Source: Paenibacillus lactis (GTDB taxonomy: Bacteria > Bacillota > Bacilli > Paenibacillales > Paenibacillaceae). From it: a stretch of 64,000 nt of DNA. Shown piece by piece: positions 22,624-31,147 of this stretch. Location: the NCBI RefSeq assembly GCF_017873605.1, contig NZ_JAGGKI010000003.1, positions 124,001 to 188,000 on the forward strand, read 5' to 3'. Position 1 is the stretch's first letter. Each line of letters begins with the position of its first letter. Below the pieces are notes generated by a model that worked only from the letters and a program-made list of their open reading frames with translations, was not told the origin of the DNA and made no database searches. The translations under genes were made by a program, and so were the position numbers.

Positions 22624-23607
22624 TTATAGAAGCTCGCGACGGAGCTCTTCGGCCGATTTAGGGGACAAGTATCCGAGCGGAATATCAAACACCGTTTTGG
22701 CGCCTTTCTGCCCTTCCCCGCTCAAGCGGAAGGCTGCTCTCGCATAAGCTACAAGCACGCTGGCGGTAAACTCCGGATTGCTGTCCAGCTTCAGACCGAA
22801 TTCGATGATCTGTCTGCTGCCGTTGCCGGTAACGCCGCTGCGGATGACAAAGCCGCCATGCGGCATGCCCGAATGCTCGGCGTCCAGCTCTTCTTGCGTG
22901 ATGAAGGTAACCGTCGTGTCGTAGTCCGCGAAATAGTTCGGCATCGAAACGATGGTCTGGCGGATTTGCTCCTGGTCGGCCCCTTCCTCTGCAACGACGT
23001 AGCAGGCTCTGATATGCTTCTCGCGGGTCGTCAGCTCAGGCGTCGAGCCGGAACGGATATCATCGATAACCTCTTGTACCGGAATGGTGTACTGTACGCC
23101 TGCCTTTACGCCTGGTACACGACGGATCGCATCAGAGTGACCTTGGCTCACGCCCTTGCCCCAGAATGTGTAATCATGGCCTTCCGGCAGAATCGACTCG
23201 GCAAGCAAGCGATTCATGGAGAACAGCCCCGGATCCCAGCCTGTCGAGATGACGCTGACATGGCCGCCAGCCTGTGCTGCCTCGTTTACCTGCTCGAAAA
23301 ACTCAGGGATTTTGGCATGGGTGTCGAAGCTGTCTACCGTATTGAACAGACGAGCGATCTGTGGAGTCTGCTCAGGCAGATCCGTTGCGGATCCTCCGCA
23401 CAGGATCATAACGTCAATTTTGCCGATATACTGTTCCGCTGCCGAGATATGCTCGAAGCGCACACCGGATACCTCCGGCATCTGCTGCGGGTCTCTGCGC
23501 GTAAAGATTGCGACCAGCTCCAGATCGGGGTTTTGTCCGATTGCCTTCTGGACGCCTTTGCCTAAGTTGCCATAACCTACGATTCCGACTTTGATATTCG
23601 AGTTCAA
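22624..23607 (-). CDS. ddh: meso-Diaminopimelate dehydrogenase
   Basis: Ddh converts tetrahydrodipicolinate directly to meso-diaminopimelate with NADPH and ammonium, a one-step route to lysine and peptidoglycan. The product has 327 residues, close to the usual 326. It has the N-terminal VGIVGYGNLG Rossmann turn, STGWDPGLFSMNRLL and FWGKGVSQGHSDAIRR, all characteristic. An in-frame TTG at 23628 precedes the RBS GGGAGG; the TTG at 23607, 7 bases after it, is the better start. Confidence 0.95.
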   Translation of the reverse strand: MNSNIKVGIVGYGNLGKGVQKAIGQNPDLELVAIFTRRDPQQMPEVSGVRFEHISAAEQYIGKIDVMILCGGSATDLPEQTPQIARLFNTVDSFDTHAKIPEFFEQVNEAAQAGGHVSVISTGWDPGLFSMNRLLAESILPEGHDYTFWGKGVSQGHSDAIRRVPGVKAGVQYTIPVQEVIDDIRSGSTPELTTREKHIRACYVVAEEGADQEQIRQTIVSMPNYFADYDTTVTFITQEELDAEHSGMPHGGFVIRSGVTGNGSRQIIEFGLKLDSNPEFTASVLVAYARAAFRLSGEGQKGAKTVFDIPLGYLSPKSAEELRRELL

Positions 23608-23978
23608 GCGTGATCCTCCCTTTGCCAATCCTATTATTCGTTGGCTTGATGTGTTAGTCTACTGCTTTAAAGTATAAAGACATTACATAGGAATGTTAAA
23701 CTTTTTTTGCTCGCAGGCCCATGGTGTTTACCAATAATGTTCACGATTTATTCACAAAAAAACCGCCGTCCTGCTTAAACCAAAAAGAAACCTATGATTT
23801 TTAGTATAGCGCCTTTGGCATTACGCAATCAATTTTGGTGCCTGGCATCCTGAACTTAACGGCGCAATCCTCGTGTTAACGGCAGGCTCCTCCCTGCTTT
23901 CATTCCCTTAAAAAGGAATATCGCCGGCTTTACGCGAATGTAATAGAGGATCATCTAAGAAAAGGAGAATTTTTTAAC
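23608..23978. other. Divergent intergenic region, no gene seen
   Basis: The region is AT-rich near ddh. It contains two copies of TTAACGGC (near 23.86 and 23.88 kb) and a short ATTCC/GGAAT hairpin. It must hold both divergent promoters, but I cannot place them reliably. Confidence 0.4.
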
Positions 23979-24710
23979 ATGAAAAAAATGACGGCAATCA
24001 CCCTGACAACGGCGCTGGCGGCCTCACTCACCGTCGCTTCGCTCATTCCGGCTGCGGCTTCTGCCGATGCTTCAGCGGCGAAAGAGCGGATACAAATGTC
24101 CGAGCGCACCTCCTACTACGGCGAAGTTTCAAACGGGCAGCCTAACGGTCGTGGAACGATAAAATGGGGAACGGAGAAGCAATATTCCGGCGATTTTGTG
24201 AATGGCAAACGCTCCGGAAGCGGGAAGTACATCAATCAATACATCGAGGACGGCGAGCAGCATAAAGTCGTTTACACGGGAAGCTGGTCCGGTGATCAGA
24301 TGAATGGAAAAGGCGTCCTTACGCATAAGGTGACCCAAGCAGACGGGACCGTAAGATGGCACCAGATTCAAAAGGGGATCTTTAAGGATGGGGTGTTTAC
24401 AAACGGATATGATGTCATTCAAGCCGTTGCTGACCCTGACTTCAGCTTCACCTATACGAATGGCAAGGAAACGCTGGAGATCATGGGAACGAATAAGGGC
24501 CTGCATCAAGCCTGGAAGAAAGGCAACCTGTTCGACGTCAAGTACAAGAATGGTTCCGTCAACAAGAGCTACACGATCTTCCCGCTGGGCACGGAAGCGG
24601 AGCAGCGGAAGAACGACGCTGACCGCAAATATTTGCAGAGCATCTATAAGAAGATCGCTCCGCACTTGGGACAGTTTGAAGCATTGTCCAAGCAGGTCCC
24701 GTTGAAATAG
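23979..24710 (+). CDS. Secreted MORN-repeat protein
   Basis: The 243-residue product begins with a Sec signal peptide (basic MKKM, hydrophobic core, cleavage probably near AAASA-DA, about residue 30). At least three MORN-type repeats follow at about 48-115, with the pattern Y-x-G-x-x-x-x-G-x-x-x-G-x-G (YYGEVSNGQPNGRGTIKW, YSGDFVNGKRSGSGKY, YTGSWSGDQMNGKGVL). MORN repeats often bind lipid or protein. The C-terminal half is not recognised. AAAAGGAG precedes the ATG. Confidence 0.85.
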   Translation: MKKMTAITLTTALAASLTVASLIPAAASADASAAKERIQMSERTSYYGEVSNGQPNGRGTIKWGTEKQYSGDFVNGKRSGSGKYINQYIEDGEQHKVVYTGSWSGDQMNGKGVLTHKVTQADGTVRWHQIQKGIFKDGVFTNGYDVIQAVADPDFSFTYTNGKETLEIMGTNKGLHQAWKKGNLFDVKYKNGSVNKSYTIFPLGTEAEQRKNDADRKYLQSIYKKIAPHLGQFEALSKQVPLK

Positions 24711-24819
24711 GCGTTCAACGATATCGATCGCATCGAGGCTTGCCGATATGGTGCAGCATCTGCTAGGCAGCCGGAGACGACACTCCGTTATATTGGATCA
24801 TGAAAGGAAGATGGGTCAG

Positions 24820-25674
24820 ATGGATTGGGTCCGGCGCATGAATGATGCGATCGGTTATATGGAAGAGCATATCACCGAAGAGATCAATTTCGCGGAAGCC
24901 GCACGAATCGCCTGCTGCTCGGTGTATCATTTTCAGCGGATGTTCCCGTATATTGCGGAGGTTACGCTATCGGAATACATACGAAGGCGAAGACTTACGC
25001 TGGCGGCGTATGAGCTTCAGAACAGCGACATCAAGATCGTTGATCTCGCGCTGAAGTACGGCTACGACTCGCCGGAGGCATTTGCGCGAGCATTCCAGAA
25101 CATGCACGGAACCACTCCCTCCGCAGCCCGGCTTGCCGGAACGAAGCTGAAGGACTATCCCCGCATCTTCTTTCAAGTTTCCATGAAAGGAGCGGCAGAA
25201 ATGAATTACAGGATTGAAGAAATACCGGCGTTTTCGATTATCGGCTATTCCAAAGAGGTAAGCACTCAGAATGCGTATGATGTCGTCCCCCGATTGTGGC
25301 AGGAAGCGGCGGAGGAGGATGTCTTCCACAAGCTGTGGCCATTTAAAAGGCATGATCATCCGATCCGCGGATTCCTCGGCGTCTGTGCCGACGGCGATTA
25401 CGGACGGCAGGATACGTTCTGCTATATTTTATCGGTTGTGTCCGAGCAAACGCCGCCGGAGCCTCTTATTCAGCGTTCGTTTCCCGATTCCGCATGGGCC
25501 GTATTTGAAATGGGGGGCGACCCTGGCCAAATCGCGGAGATGTGGAAACGCCTGTATTCCGAATGGATTCCGTCCCAAGCCTATGAGCTTGCCCCGCTGC
25601 CGGCCATCGAGTGCTATCTCCCGCCAGATGAGGACAAGAACGAGTTATGGGTCCCGATCATCCGTAAGCAGTAA
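24820..25674 (+). CDS. AraC-family regulator with GyrI-like effector domain
   Basis: The 284-residue protein has an N-terminal AraC/XylS double HTH (about 5-105), with the typical CSVYHFQRMF and YDSPEAFARAFQNMHGTTPS segments. A GyrI-like small-molecule-binding domain follows (about 130-284). This layout is common in Bacillus regulators of drug or stress genes. The open frame extends to 24748, but AAGGAAG precedes the ATG at 24820 by about 10 bases. Two more GyrI-type genes follow. Confidence 0.9.
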   Translation: MDWVRRMNDAIGYMEEHITEEINFAEAARIACCSVYHFQRMFPYIAEVTLSEYIRRRRLTLAAYELQNSDIKIVDLALKYGYDSPEAFARAFQNMHGTTPSAARLAGTKLKDYPRIFFQVSMKGAAEMNYRIEEIPAFSIIGYSKEVSTQNAYDVVPRLWQEAAEEDVFHKLWPFKRHDHPIRGFLGVCADGDYGRQDTFCYILSVVSEQTPPEPLIQRSFPDSAWAVFEMGGDPGQIAEMWKRLYSEWIPSQAYELAPLPAIECYLPPDEDKNELWVPIIRKQ

Positions 25675-25758
25675 TCCTTAAGCTTGCAGCCCGCAGCACG
25701 GCACGCATAATTGCGGCCATCCGTTTGCCGAAGGAAGGCCGCAAGTGAGGAGCATATC

Positions 25759-25800
25759 ACGAAAGGAGCAGCCCGCTTGCGGCTGCTCCTTTCGTTTTTG
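25759..25800 (+). terminator. Terminator of the AraC-family gene
   Basis: ACGAAAGGAGCAGCC pairs with GGCTGCTCCTTTCGT and is followed by TTTTT. A second hairpin, TTGCGGCC/GGCCGCAA, lies just upstream (from about 25713). Confidence 0.85.
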
Positions 25801-25850
25801 CTGCACCAAGATGCTCAGCACACCGGGATCAGGATGAACGGCAGAGGTGA

Positions 25851-26342
25851 TTACGTCTCGACCGGAATCATGATGACAAATTCGGGATGATCGTCGTACG
25901 GGTCCTGGCTCATCGGATATTTCTCGAAATGGGTTAAATGGTCCGGACTATATTCCTTATATCCTTGTTCCTTAATCCAATTGTAAATATTCGTATACGA
26001 TGCCTCGATGGCCTGCTCCTTGCTGTGCTGGCAAGCCGCATAGGTCAGGGTCGGAACCGACACGTTCACCATGCCGTCAGGAACCTTGCCCAACTTCTCC
26101 ACTTCAACCGCCGCATAATGGATAAAGCCTTCTCCACCAGGAAACGCATGGTACGATAAACCGAGCATCGTGTCCTTATGTATGGCATGCGGAATTTCCT
26201 CAAGCCGTTCCTGCAGCTGCCGATGAACGGCGCGAATCCCTCCTGCGGCCGCATCCGCAAAGGTTCCTTCCCATTTCAGGCCGACCGCCTGAAATGCCTC
26301 CTTCGTCGTCAACGCAGCCTCATTTCGTTGCTGAGCGCTCAT
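25851..26342 (-). CDS. GyrI-like effector-binding protein
   Basis: The 163-residue protein is a stand-alone GyrI/AraC effector-binding domain without a DNA-binding part. It ends in DHPEFVIMIPVET, which parallels the ends of the neighbouring regulators. Such proteins bind hydrophobic cations or quench regulators. AAAGGAGG precedes the ATG at 26342; the longer frame to 26405 lacks a suitable RBS. It diverges from the YafY-like regulator, whose C-terminal domain is similar. Confidence 0.85.
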   Translation of the reverse strand: MSAQQRNEAALTTKEAFQAVGLKWEGTFADAAAGGIRAVHRQLQERLEEIPHAIHKDTMLGLSYHAFPGGEGFIHYAAVEVEKLGKVPDGMVNVSVPTLTYAACQHSKEQAIEASYTNIYNWIKEQGYKEYSPDHLTHFEKYPMSQDPYDDHPEFVIMIPVET

Positions 26343-26364
26343 CCTATATCCTCCTTTCATTTTT

Positions 26365-26404
26365 ACAAATTCATTATATACTGAAACTATGACAGAATTT
26401 GTCA
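26365..26404. promoter_or_regulatory. Operator-like palindromes in the divergent promoter region
   Basis: TGACAGAATTTGTCA (26390-26404) is a palindrome with perfect TGACA/TGTCA arms. ACAAATTC (26365-26372) recurs inverted as GAATTTGT (26395-26402). They lie between the GyrI-like gene and its divergent regulator, a good place for the regulator to bind. Confidence 0.45.
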
Positions 26405-26434
26405 CAGTACGAAATAAAAAGGAGCATCGATTCC

Positions 26435-27127
26435 ATGCCGAAAACCGAACGCATGCTCAAGGTCATGCAGCGCGTCTATGAGAAGCGGAGCTTCACCGTC
26501 GGCGAAATAGCCGAGGAGTTTTCGGTCTCCTACCGTACCATGCTCCGCTACCTCCATGAGCTGTCCGAGCTGGGCGTCCCGCTGTACGCAACGGAGGGCA
26601 AGCACGGCGGCTATTCCATCCTGACTTCCCGCCAGCGGCGGGAGCTGGCAGAGCATGACACGGAAGCTGTCAAGCGGGTGGTCAAGCCTGGAATCCTGAT
26701 CGTCGGTTTGGAGATGAAAGCACCCTTTACCGCCTTCTATATGACACATACCCTCAAACCCAAGCTGTGGCAGGAGCTCGTCAGCCGCCTGCATGAAATC
26801 CCGTACCGCCGGTCCACGCCCCGGCCTTCCTATGTCGCCGCGGTTATGAATCGGCAGCAAATCTATCATTACGTCGCCGGTATCGAAGTGACGGCGCTGG
26901 GGAGTCTTCCCGAAGGGATGGTGAGTCTGGCGATACCGGCTCAGGAATACGCGATGTATACGCATGAAGGCCGCTCGGACAGGGAGGATATCGACCAATC
27001 TTATGCGTATGTCCTGCAGCGGATGAAGCAGCTCGACATGAATCCGGATCCCGGATGCTATGCCTTGGAACGTCGGGACGACGCCGATGCTTCGGTCATC
27101 CGGATGTTTATCCCGATAAAAAGATAG
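26435..27127 (+). CDS. YafY-like HTH regulator with GyrI-like domain
   Basis: The 230-residue protein has an N-terminal winged HTH of the HTH_11 type (about 5-60, including SVSYRTMLRYLHEL and GKHGGYSIL). A GyrI-like effector domain (about 80-230) ends in VIRMFIPIKR. It probably controls the divergent GyrI gene and itself in response to a small ligand. AAAAAGGAG lies 10 bases before the ATG at 26435; the longer TTG-started frame was rejected. Confidence 0.88.
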   Translation: MPKTERMLKVMQRVYEKRSFTVGEIAEEFSVSYRTMLRYLHELSELGVPLYATEGKHGGYSILTSRQRRELAEHDTEAVKRVVKPGILIVGLEMKAPFTAFYMTHTLKPKLWQELVSRLHEIPYRRSTPRPSYVAAVMNRQQIYHYVAGIEVTALGSLPEGMVSLAIPAQEYAMYTHEGRSDREDIDQSYAYVLQRMKQLDMNPDPGCYALERRDDADASVIRMFIPIKR

Positions 27128-27166
27128 CAGGCAGTTCCCCTTCCGGGGAGCCTGCCTGCCTGTTCA
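27119..27166. terminator. Bidirectional terminator between the YafY-like gene and fabV
   Basis: GCAGGCAG..CCCC pairs with GGGG..CCTGCCTGC. The minus-strand side continues into TCTTTTT, and the hairpin directly abuts the plus-strand stop. Confidence 0.65.
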
Positions 27167-27175
27167 TGGACGAAC

Positions 27176-28366
27176 CTAGATCGCTTTGGGATTCTCCACG
27201 ATCGGATTCACGTCCGCATCGTAATCGACGCCGTCGGTCTCAAATCCGAACAACTGGAAAAACTCGCGGCGGTACCCCGCCAAATCCGTCAGCTCTTCAA
27301 TGTTATCGCTGTCGACCTTGCTCCACAGCTCAGCAACCTCCTGCTGGACGTCCTCGCGAAGCTCCCAGTCGTCAATGCGAATCCGGCCTTTCTCGTCGAC
27401 CGGAACATCCTTCCCAGCGTACAAACGGTCAGTGAAGAGACGATAAATCTGCTCGATGCAGCCTTCATGCAGCCCCTTCTCCTTCATCACCTTGTACAAA
27501 GCGGAAACATACAACGGCACGATCGGAATCGCCGAGCTTGACTGCGTAACCAGCGCTTTGCTGACCGTCACGTAAGCGCGGCCTCCGCGACCCGCGAGCG
27601 CCTCGTTTAGCTTCAGTGCGGTATCCTCCAGATGATCCTTCGCTTGACCGATGGACCCGTCCCGGTAGATCGCCTTCGTAATCTCGGAGCCAATATAGGA
27701 GAACGCAATCGTGGTGGCATTGTCCGCCAGCACGCCTCCTTCCGACAGCGCCTGGATCCACAGCTCCCAGTCTTCGCCGCCCATGACCTCGACGGTATTT
27801 CGAACTTCCTCTTCGGTAGCCGGCTCAATCGTTACTTCGGTAACTTCTCCCGTATGGAAATTGACCGTTTTATTCGTGTAGGATTGGCCGATCGGCTTCA
27901 GGACGGAGCTGACCGTCTCTCCGGTCCGCGGCAGCGTCCGGCGCGCGGAGGCCACGCTGTAAACGACCAGATCTACCTCTCCAAGCTCCTTCTTGATCAG
28001 CTCGACCGTCTTCGCCTTGGTCTCCTCCGTGAATGCATCGCCGGTTACGCTGAAGGACTTCAGTCCCGCCGCCTCCGCTGCCTGCTCAAAAGCAGCCGAG
28101 TTGTACCAGCCTGCCGAAGCGGTGCGCTTCTCGGTTCCCTGGCTCGGACGATATACTCCTACCGTGTTTGCCCGTGCACCAAACGCAGCGGCGATTCTCG
28201 CCGACAATCCGTATCCGGTGGATGCCCCGATCACAAGTACATTACGGGGACCTTGTATGCCAGGCTGTTTCAGCACGTAATCGATCTGCTCCTGAACCTG
28301 CGCAGCGCAGCCGACAGGGTGCGACGTCGTGCAAATAAATCCGCGTGTTCTAGGTTTAATAATCAT
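27176..28366 (-). CDS. fabV: FabV-type trans-2-enoyl-CoA/ACP reductase
   Basis: FabV/TER enzymes reduce trans-2-enoyl-ACP or -CoA with NADH. The 396-residue protein has VIGASTGYGLSARI as the nucleotide-binding turn (45-58) and the FabV catalytic pair Tyr234-x8-Lys243 (YRDGSIGQAK). The N-terminus (MIIKPRTRGFICTTSHPVGC) and the length match the family. Many Firmicutes rely on FabI or FabL instead; FabV enzymes are known for triclosan tolerance. It may serve lipid synthesis or crotonyl-CoA reduction. AGAGGAAC precedes the ATG. The gene is monocistronic. Confidence 0.94.
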   Translation of the reverse strand: MIIKPRTRGFICTTSHPVGCAAQVQEQIDYVLKQPGIQGPRNVLVIGASTGYGLSARIAAAFGARANTVGVYRPSQGTEKRTASAGWYNSAAFEQAAEAAGLKSFSVTGDAFTEETKAKTVELIKKELGEVDLVVYSVASARRTLPRTGETVSSVLKPIGQSYTNKTVNFHTGEVTEVTIEPATEEEVRNTVEVMGGEDWELWIQALSEGGVLADNATTIAFSYIGSEITKAIYRDGSIGQAKDHLEDTALKLNEALAGRGGRAYVTVSKALVTQSSSAIPIVPLYVSALYKVMKEKGLHEGCIEQIYRLFTDRLYAGKDVPVDEKGRIRIDDWELREDVQQEVAELWSKVDSDNIEELTDLAGYRREFFQLFGFETDGVDYDADVNPIVENPKAI

Positions 28367-28481
28367 GATTTAGTTCCTCTCTTTACACTCATTATCGTTT
28401 CAAATGATACGTATGTATCCCGATTGTCCCTTTCTATTGTAACTGTTTTTTTCAAAGAGGAAACCTTTTGACGGCAAAAAT

Positions 28482-28515
28482 AAAATACCCCCCTTCTAAA
28501 ATCGATCGGGGATTT
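28482..28515 (-). terminator. Possible exoA terminator
   Basis: On the minus strand CCCC and GGGG pair around an AT-rich loop, followed by TATTTTATTTTT, about 95 bases past the exoA stop. Confidence 0.45.
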
Positions 28516-28607
28516 GCCCCCGCCATTCATTAAAAGAGAGGTACTTGGCTGATTACTACTACCATGCTATGCAGCCTGGCCGAATCTTATTATTCCTTCT
28601 TCCGGGC

Positions 28608-29376
28608 TTACGCCTTCAGTTCCTTGCTGACCGTCAGCCGAACCGGGCAATGATCGCTGCCCAGCACATGACAATCGATTTCGGCATCGACCAGCTTCTC
28701 GGACAATCGGGCCGATACGAGGAAATAATCAATTCGCCAGCCGATGTTCCGTTCCCTGACCTTGGCCATATACGACCACCAGCTGTATACATCCGTCCTG
28801 TCCGGATAAAAGAATCGGAATGAATCGATAAAGCCTGCTGCGAGCAGATCGGTCATCTTCCCGCGCTCCTCCAGTGTAAAGCCTGAATTGCCGAGATTGG
28901 ACTTCGCGTTCTTCAGGTCGATCTCCTGGTGGGCGACGTTCAAATCGCCGCAAATGATGACCGGCTTGACCGCATCCAGCTGCTGCAAGTAACGGCGGAA
29001 CCGTTCCTCCCACTCCAGCCGGTACGAAAGCCGGCTCAGGTCGCGCTTGGCGTTCGGCGTATAGACGTTCACCAGGTAGAAATGCTGAAACTCCAGCGTA
29101 ATGATTCTTCCTTCCGGCTCCTCGTCTTCCTCGATCCCGTAACGGACGGACAGAGGCTCCAATCGGGTGAACACGGCCGTTCCCGAGTATCCCTTCTTCT
29201 GGGCGTAGTTCCAGTACTGGCGATAGTCGGAGCCTAACTCAAGCTCCGATCTGCCCTTCTTGAAGCTTCGTTTCCTGCACGCAAAATATATCCGCATCCG
29301 TCTGCTTGAAATAATCGAGAAAGCCTTTATTCACACAGGCACGCAGCCCGTTCACATTCCATGACACCAGCTTCAT
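28608..29376 (-). pseudogene. exoA: Exonuclease III gene with a +1 frameshift
   Basis: ExoA/XthA is an AP endonuclease and 3' exonuclease of base-excision repair. ATG at 29376 (RBS GGAGG, 8 bases) opens MKLVSWNVNGLRACVNKG, reaches the catalytic Glu35 in QETK and ends at a TGA after codon 45. The other frame then supplies everything else, including GDLNVAHQEIDL, GWRIDYF and GSDHCPV. One extra G/C base near 29246-29247 explains it: removing it joins GQI to ELELGSDY and gives a normal protein of about 255 residues. The total span of 769 bases is one more than a multiple of three. It is either an inactivating mutation or a sequence error. Confidence 0.9.
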
Positions 29377-29630
29377 ATTGGGAACCTCCATGATATCCGT
29401 ATCTTTTCGTTTGCTGAATCTATGAATCTACTAAATTCTATAATGGTATCATGACTCGGCGGGAAGGGACAAGGCAGCTTTACGCATTCATTTAAACTTC
29501 ATGAACGAAAAAGGAGCTTTCCCGTGCATAATCCCGCACCGAAACTGGAACAACATAAACGTTTGCGATCGTTTCGCTTATTCGAAGCGCCCGCAATTCG
29601 ATGGATATTTCGCATAAGGAGGAGTACAGC

Positions 29631-29774
29631 ATGACAGGAAGAAACAGTAAACCTAAGAACGACGGTCCGTCCAGCAGTCCTGAACGTTTGGACCAATACG
29701 GCGATAAGCTGGCAAACGAGAATGAGGAAGAGTTTACTTCGGCGGCCGAGGAGCACTGCAGGGATCAGGACTAG
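29631..29774 (+). CDS. Small hydrophilic protein, 47 residues
   Basis: AAGGAGGAG lies just before an ATG that opens a 47-codon frame. The product is highly polar (MTGRNSKPKNDGPSSSPERL, then an acidic C-terminus with a single Cys). It has no membrane segment or known motif. It resembles in style the small spore or cytosolic proteins of Bacilli, but I cannot name a family. The strong RBS supports it as a real gene. Confidence 0.6.
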   Translation: MTGRNSKPKNDGPSSSPERLDQYGDKLANENEEEFTSAAEEHCRDQD

Positions 29775-29814
29775 CGATGGATATCGCCAACATGCATTCC
29801 TTATAATTCAATAA

Positions 29815-29896
29815 CAAAAACACCCGTCCATGCGAAGGTGTTCGGATCCCTGTCTTATAAACGGGGAGCCGTCCCTTGCAATGCAGCGGGTGTTTT
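29815..29896. terminator. Long-loop inverted repeat, probable bidirectional terminator
   Basis: AACACCCG (29819-29826) pairs with CGGGTGTT (29887-29894), with A-runs and T-runs on opposite sides, enclosing about 60 bases with smaller inner hairpins. It lies between convergent small genes. The large loop is unusual. Confidence 0.5.
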
Positions 29897-29972
29897 GTTG
29901 CTGTAGCGGTATTTTTCTTTTTAAATTCAGAGCCAGCTTTCCTGTCTGTGCATGCACCGCCGTTCCGTTTGG

Positions 29973-30347
29973 TTAAGCTGTTACGCCGTACCGGTTGCCG
30001 TCGGGGTCCGTCAGGGAGAAGCCTTTGAACCCCTCAAAATCCTCAATATCGCCCACATCCGCTCCCTTGGCCTTCAGCTGCCGATGCATTCCTTCAACAT
30101 CCTTGGCATGAATGTTGAAATACTGTCCTACACCGTAATTATTTTTAGGAAACACCGGCTGCTTTATCTCATCGGAACGCACCAGACAAAAGCTCACCTT
30201 CTCATCGTTCATTCGCATGACAATCGCTTCGGGTTCATCCGTATGAATGATCTCGAGTCCCAGCATCTGGGCATACCATGCCGCAGAACGCCTCAAATTA
30301 CTCACCGGCACAAAGATACCTACGCCGTACAATTGGGGTTTGGCCAA
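29973..30347 (-). CDS. VOC (glyoxalase fold) protein
   Basis: The 124-residue single-domain protein has LYGVGIFVPVSNLRRSAAWY at the start, YFNIHAKDVEG in the middle and SLTDPDGNRYGV at the end, the classic VOC pattern. The likely start is the TTG at 30347 with GAGAGGAG about 9 bases upstream; the open frame extends to a GTG at 30392. The substrate is unknown. It lies about 100 bases downstream of the sigma-factor gene in the same direction. Confidence 0.85.
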   Translation of the reverse strand: MAKPQLYGVGIFVPVSNLRRSAAWYAQMLGLEIIHTDEPEAIVMRMNDEKVSFCLVRSDEIKQPVFPKNNYGVGQYFNIHAKDVEGMHRQLKAKGADVGDIEDFEGFKGFSLTDPDGNRYGVTA

Positions 30348-30445
30348 TCTCCAGTCTCCTCTCTCATTACGAGTTTGATTGTGTTCCAACACCTAAATAA
30401 CGATATTTCACGTTAGAACCAAACAATCCTCCCCAAAAAACTTGC

Positions 30446-31147
30446 TTACTCCGTAATCATCCACACATTCCCGTCCGGATCCTCCATATAAAATGCAAGA
30501 GAACCGCGAACCCGTCTCAATCTGCTGATTCGGATGCGCAGCTTGGTCAATTGGAGGTATGAAGCACAGATCGCTTTCGGATCCCTTCTCCGGAAAGCGT
30601 CCACGAGCGCGTCCATATCCAGCCCTTCGGCTGCATCCGCATGGGTCCTCACTTCCGGCTTAGCTTCAATGCCTGCCTGCTGCAGCTGGTGCAGCTTTCT
30701 CAGCCTGGCCCGTGCACGGCCGAGCGACACTTGTACCGTCCCTTCCGACATGGAGAGAAAATCAGCCGTTTCCCCGGCTGTGAAATCCAGCACGTCCATC
30801 AGCAGCAAAATGACCATCGCGCGTGGAGATAACCGGTCTGCTAATGTCTCCAGAAGCTCCCTCGTTGATAATCCGCCATCCTCGCCGGGTCTGTCCTTCA
30901 GCTCCTCATCCGTAACGCTCTTGACGGATTTCTCTTTCCTCAATCGGTCTTTCCATGCATTGCTTGCTATTCGATATAAATAGGCATTGGTAATTGGCCG
31001 ATCAGGCTTGATTTCAACCGCCCGCATCACTTTGATCATCGTTTCCTGCAGAAGATCTTCAGCTTCCCAGCGTTCCCCGGTCACATGCAGACAGTATTGA
31101 TGCAGCTTGGCCTGAAGAGCGGGTACATCCAGCGCATATTTTGACAT
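30446..31147 (-). CDS. ECF-like sigma-70 factor with C-terminal extension
   Basis: The protein of about 233 residues has sigma region 2 (about 10-80, with EDLLQETMIKVMRA and AYLYRIASNAWKDRLR) and region 4 (about 100-155, including SMSEGTVQVSLGRARARLRK). A tail of about 80 residues ends in FYMEDPDGNVWMITE, reminiscent of SnoaL- or VOC-type domains found on some ECF factors. No anti-sigma factor gene is adjacent. GAGGTGG precedes ATG 31147; a GTG directly before it is an alternative start. Target promoters are unknown. Confidence 0.85.
   Translation of the reverse strand: MSKYALDVPALQAKLHQYCLHVTGERWEAEDLLQETMIKVMRAVEIKPDRPITNAYLYRIASNAWKDRLRKEKSVKSVTDEELKDRPGEDGGLSTRELLETLADRLSPRAMVILLLMDVLDFTAGETADFLSMSEGTVQVSLGRARARLRKLHQLQQAGIEAKPEVRTHADAAEGLDMDALVDAFRRRDPKAICASYLQLTKLRIRISRLRRVRGSLAFYMEDPDGNVWMITE

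Noticed and set aside
29100..29297. Separate minus-strand gene starting at 29297 as a complete nuclease
   Set aside because: Its first residues are out-of-frame exoA sequence; the true start is at 29376 in the other frame.
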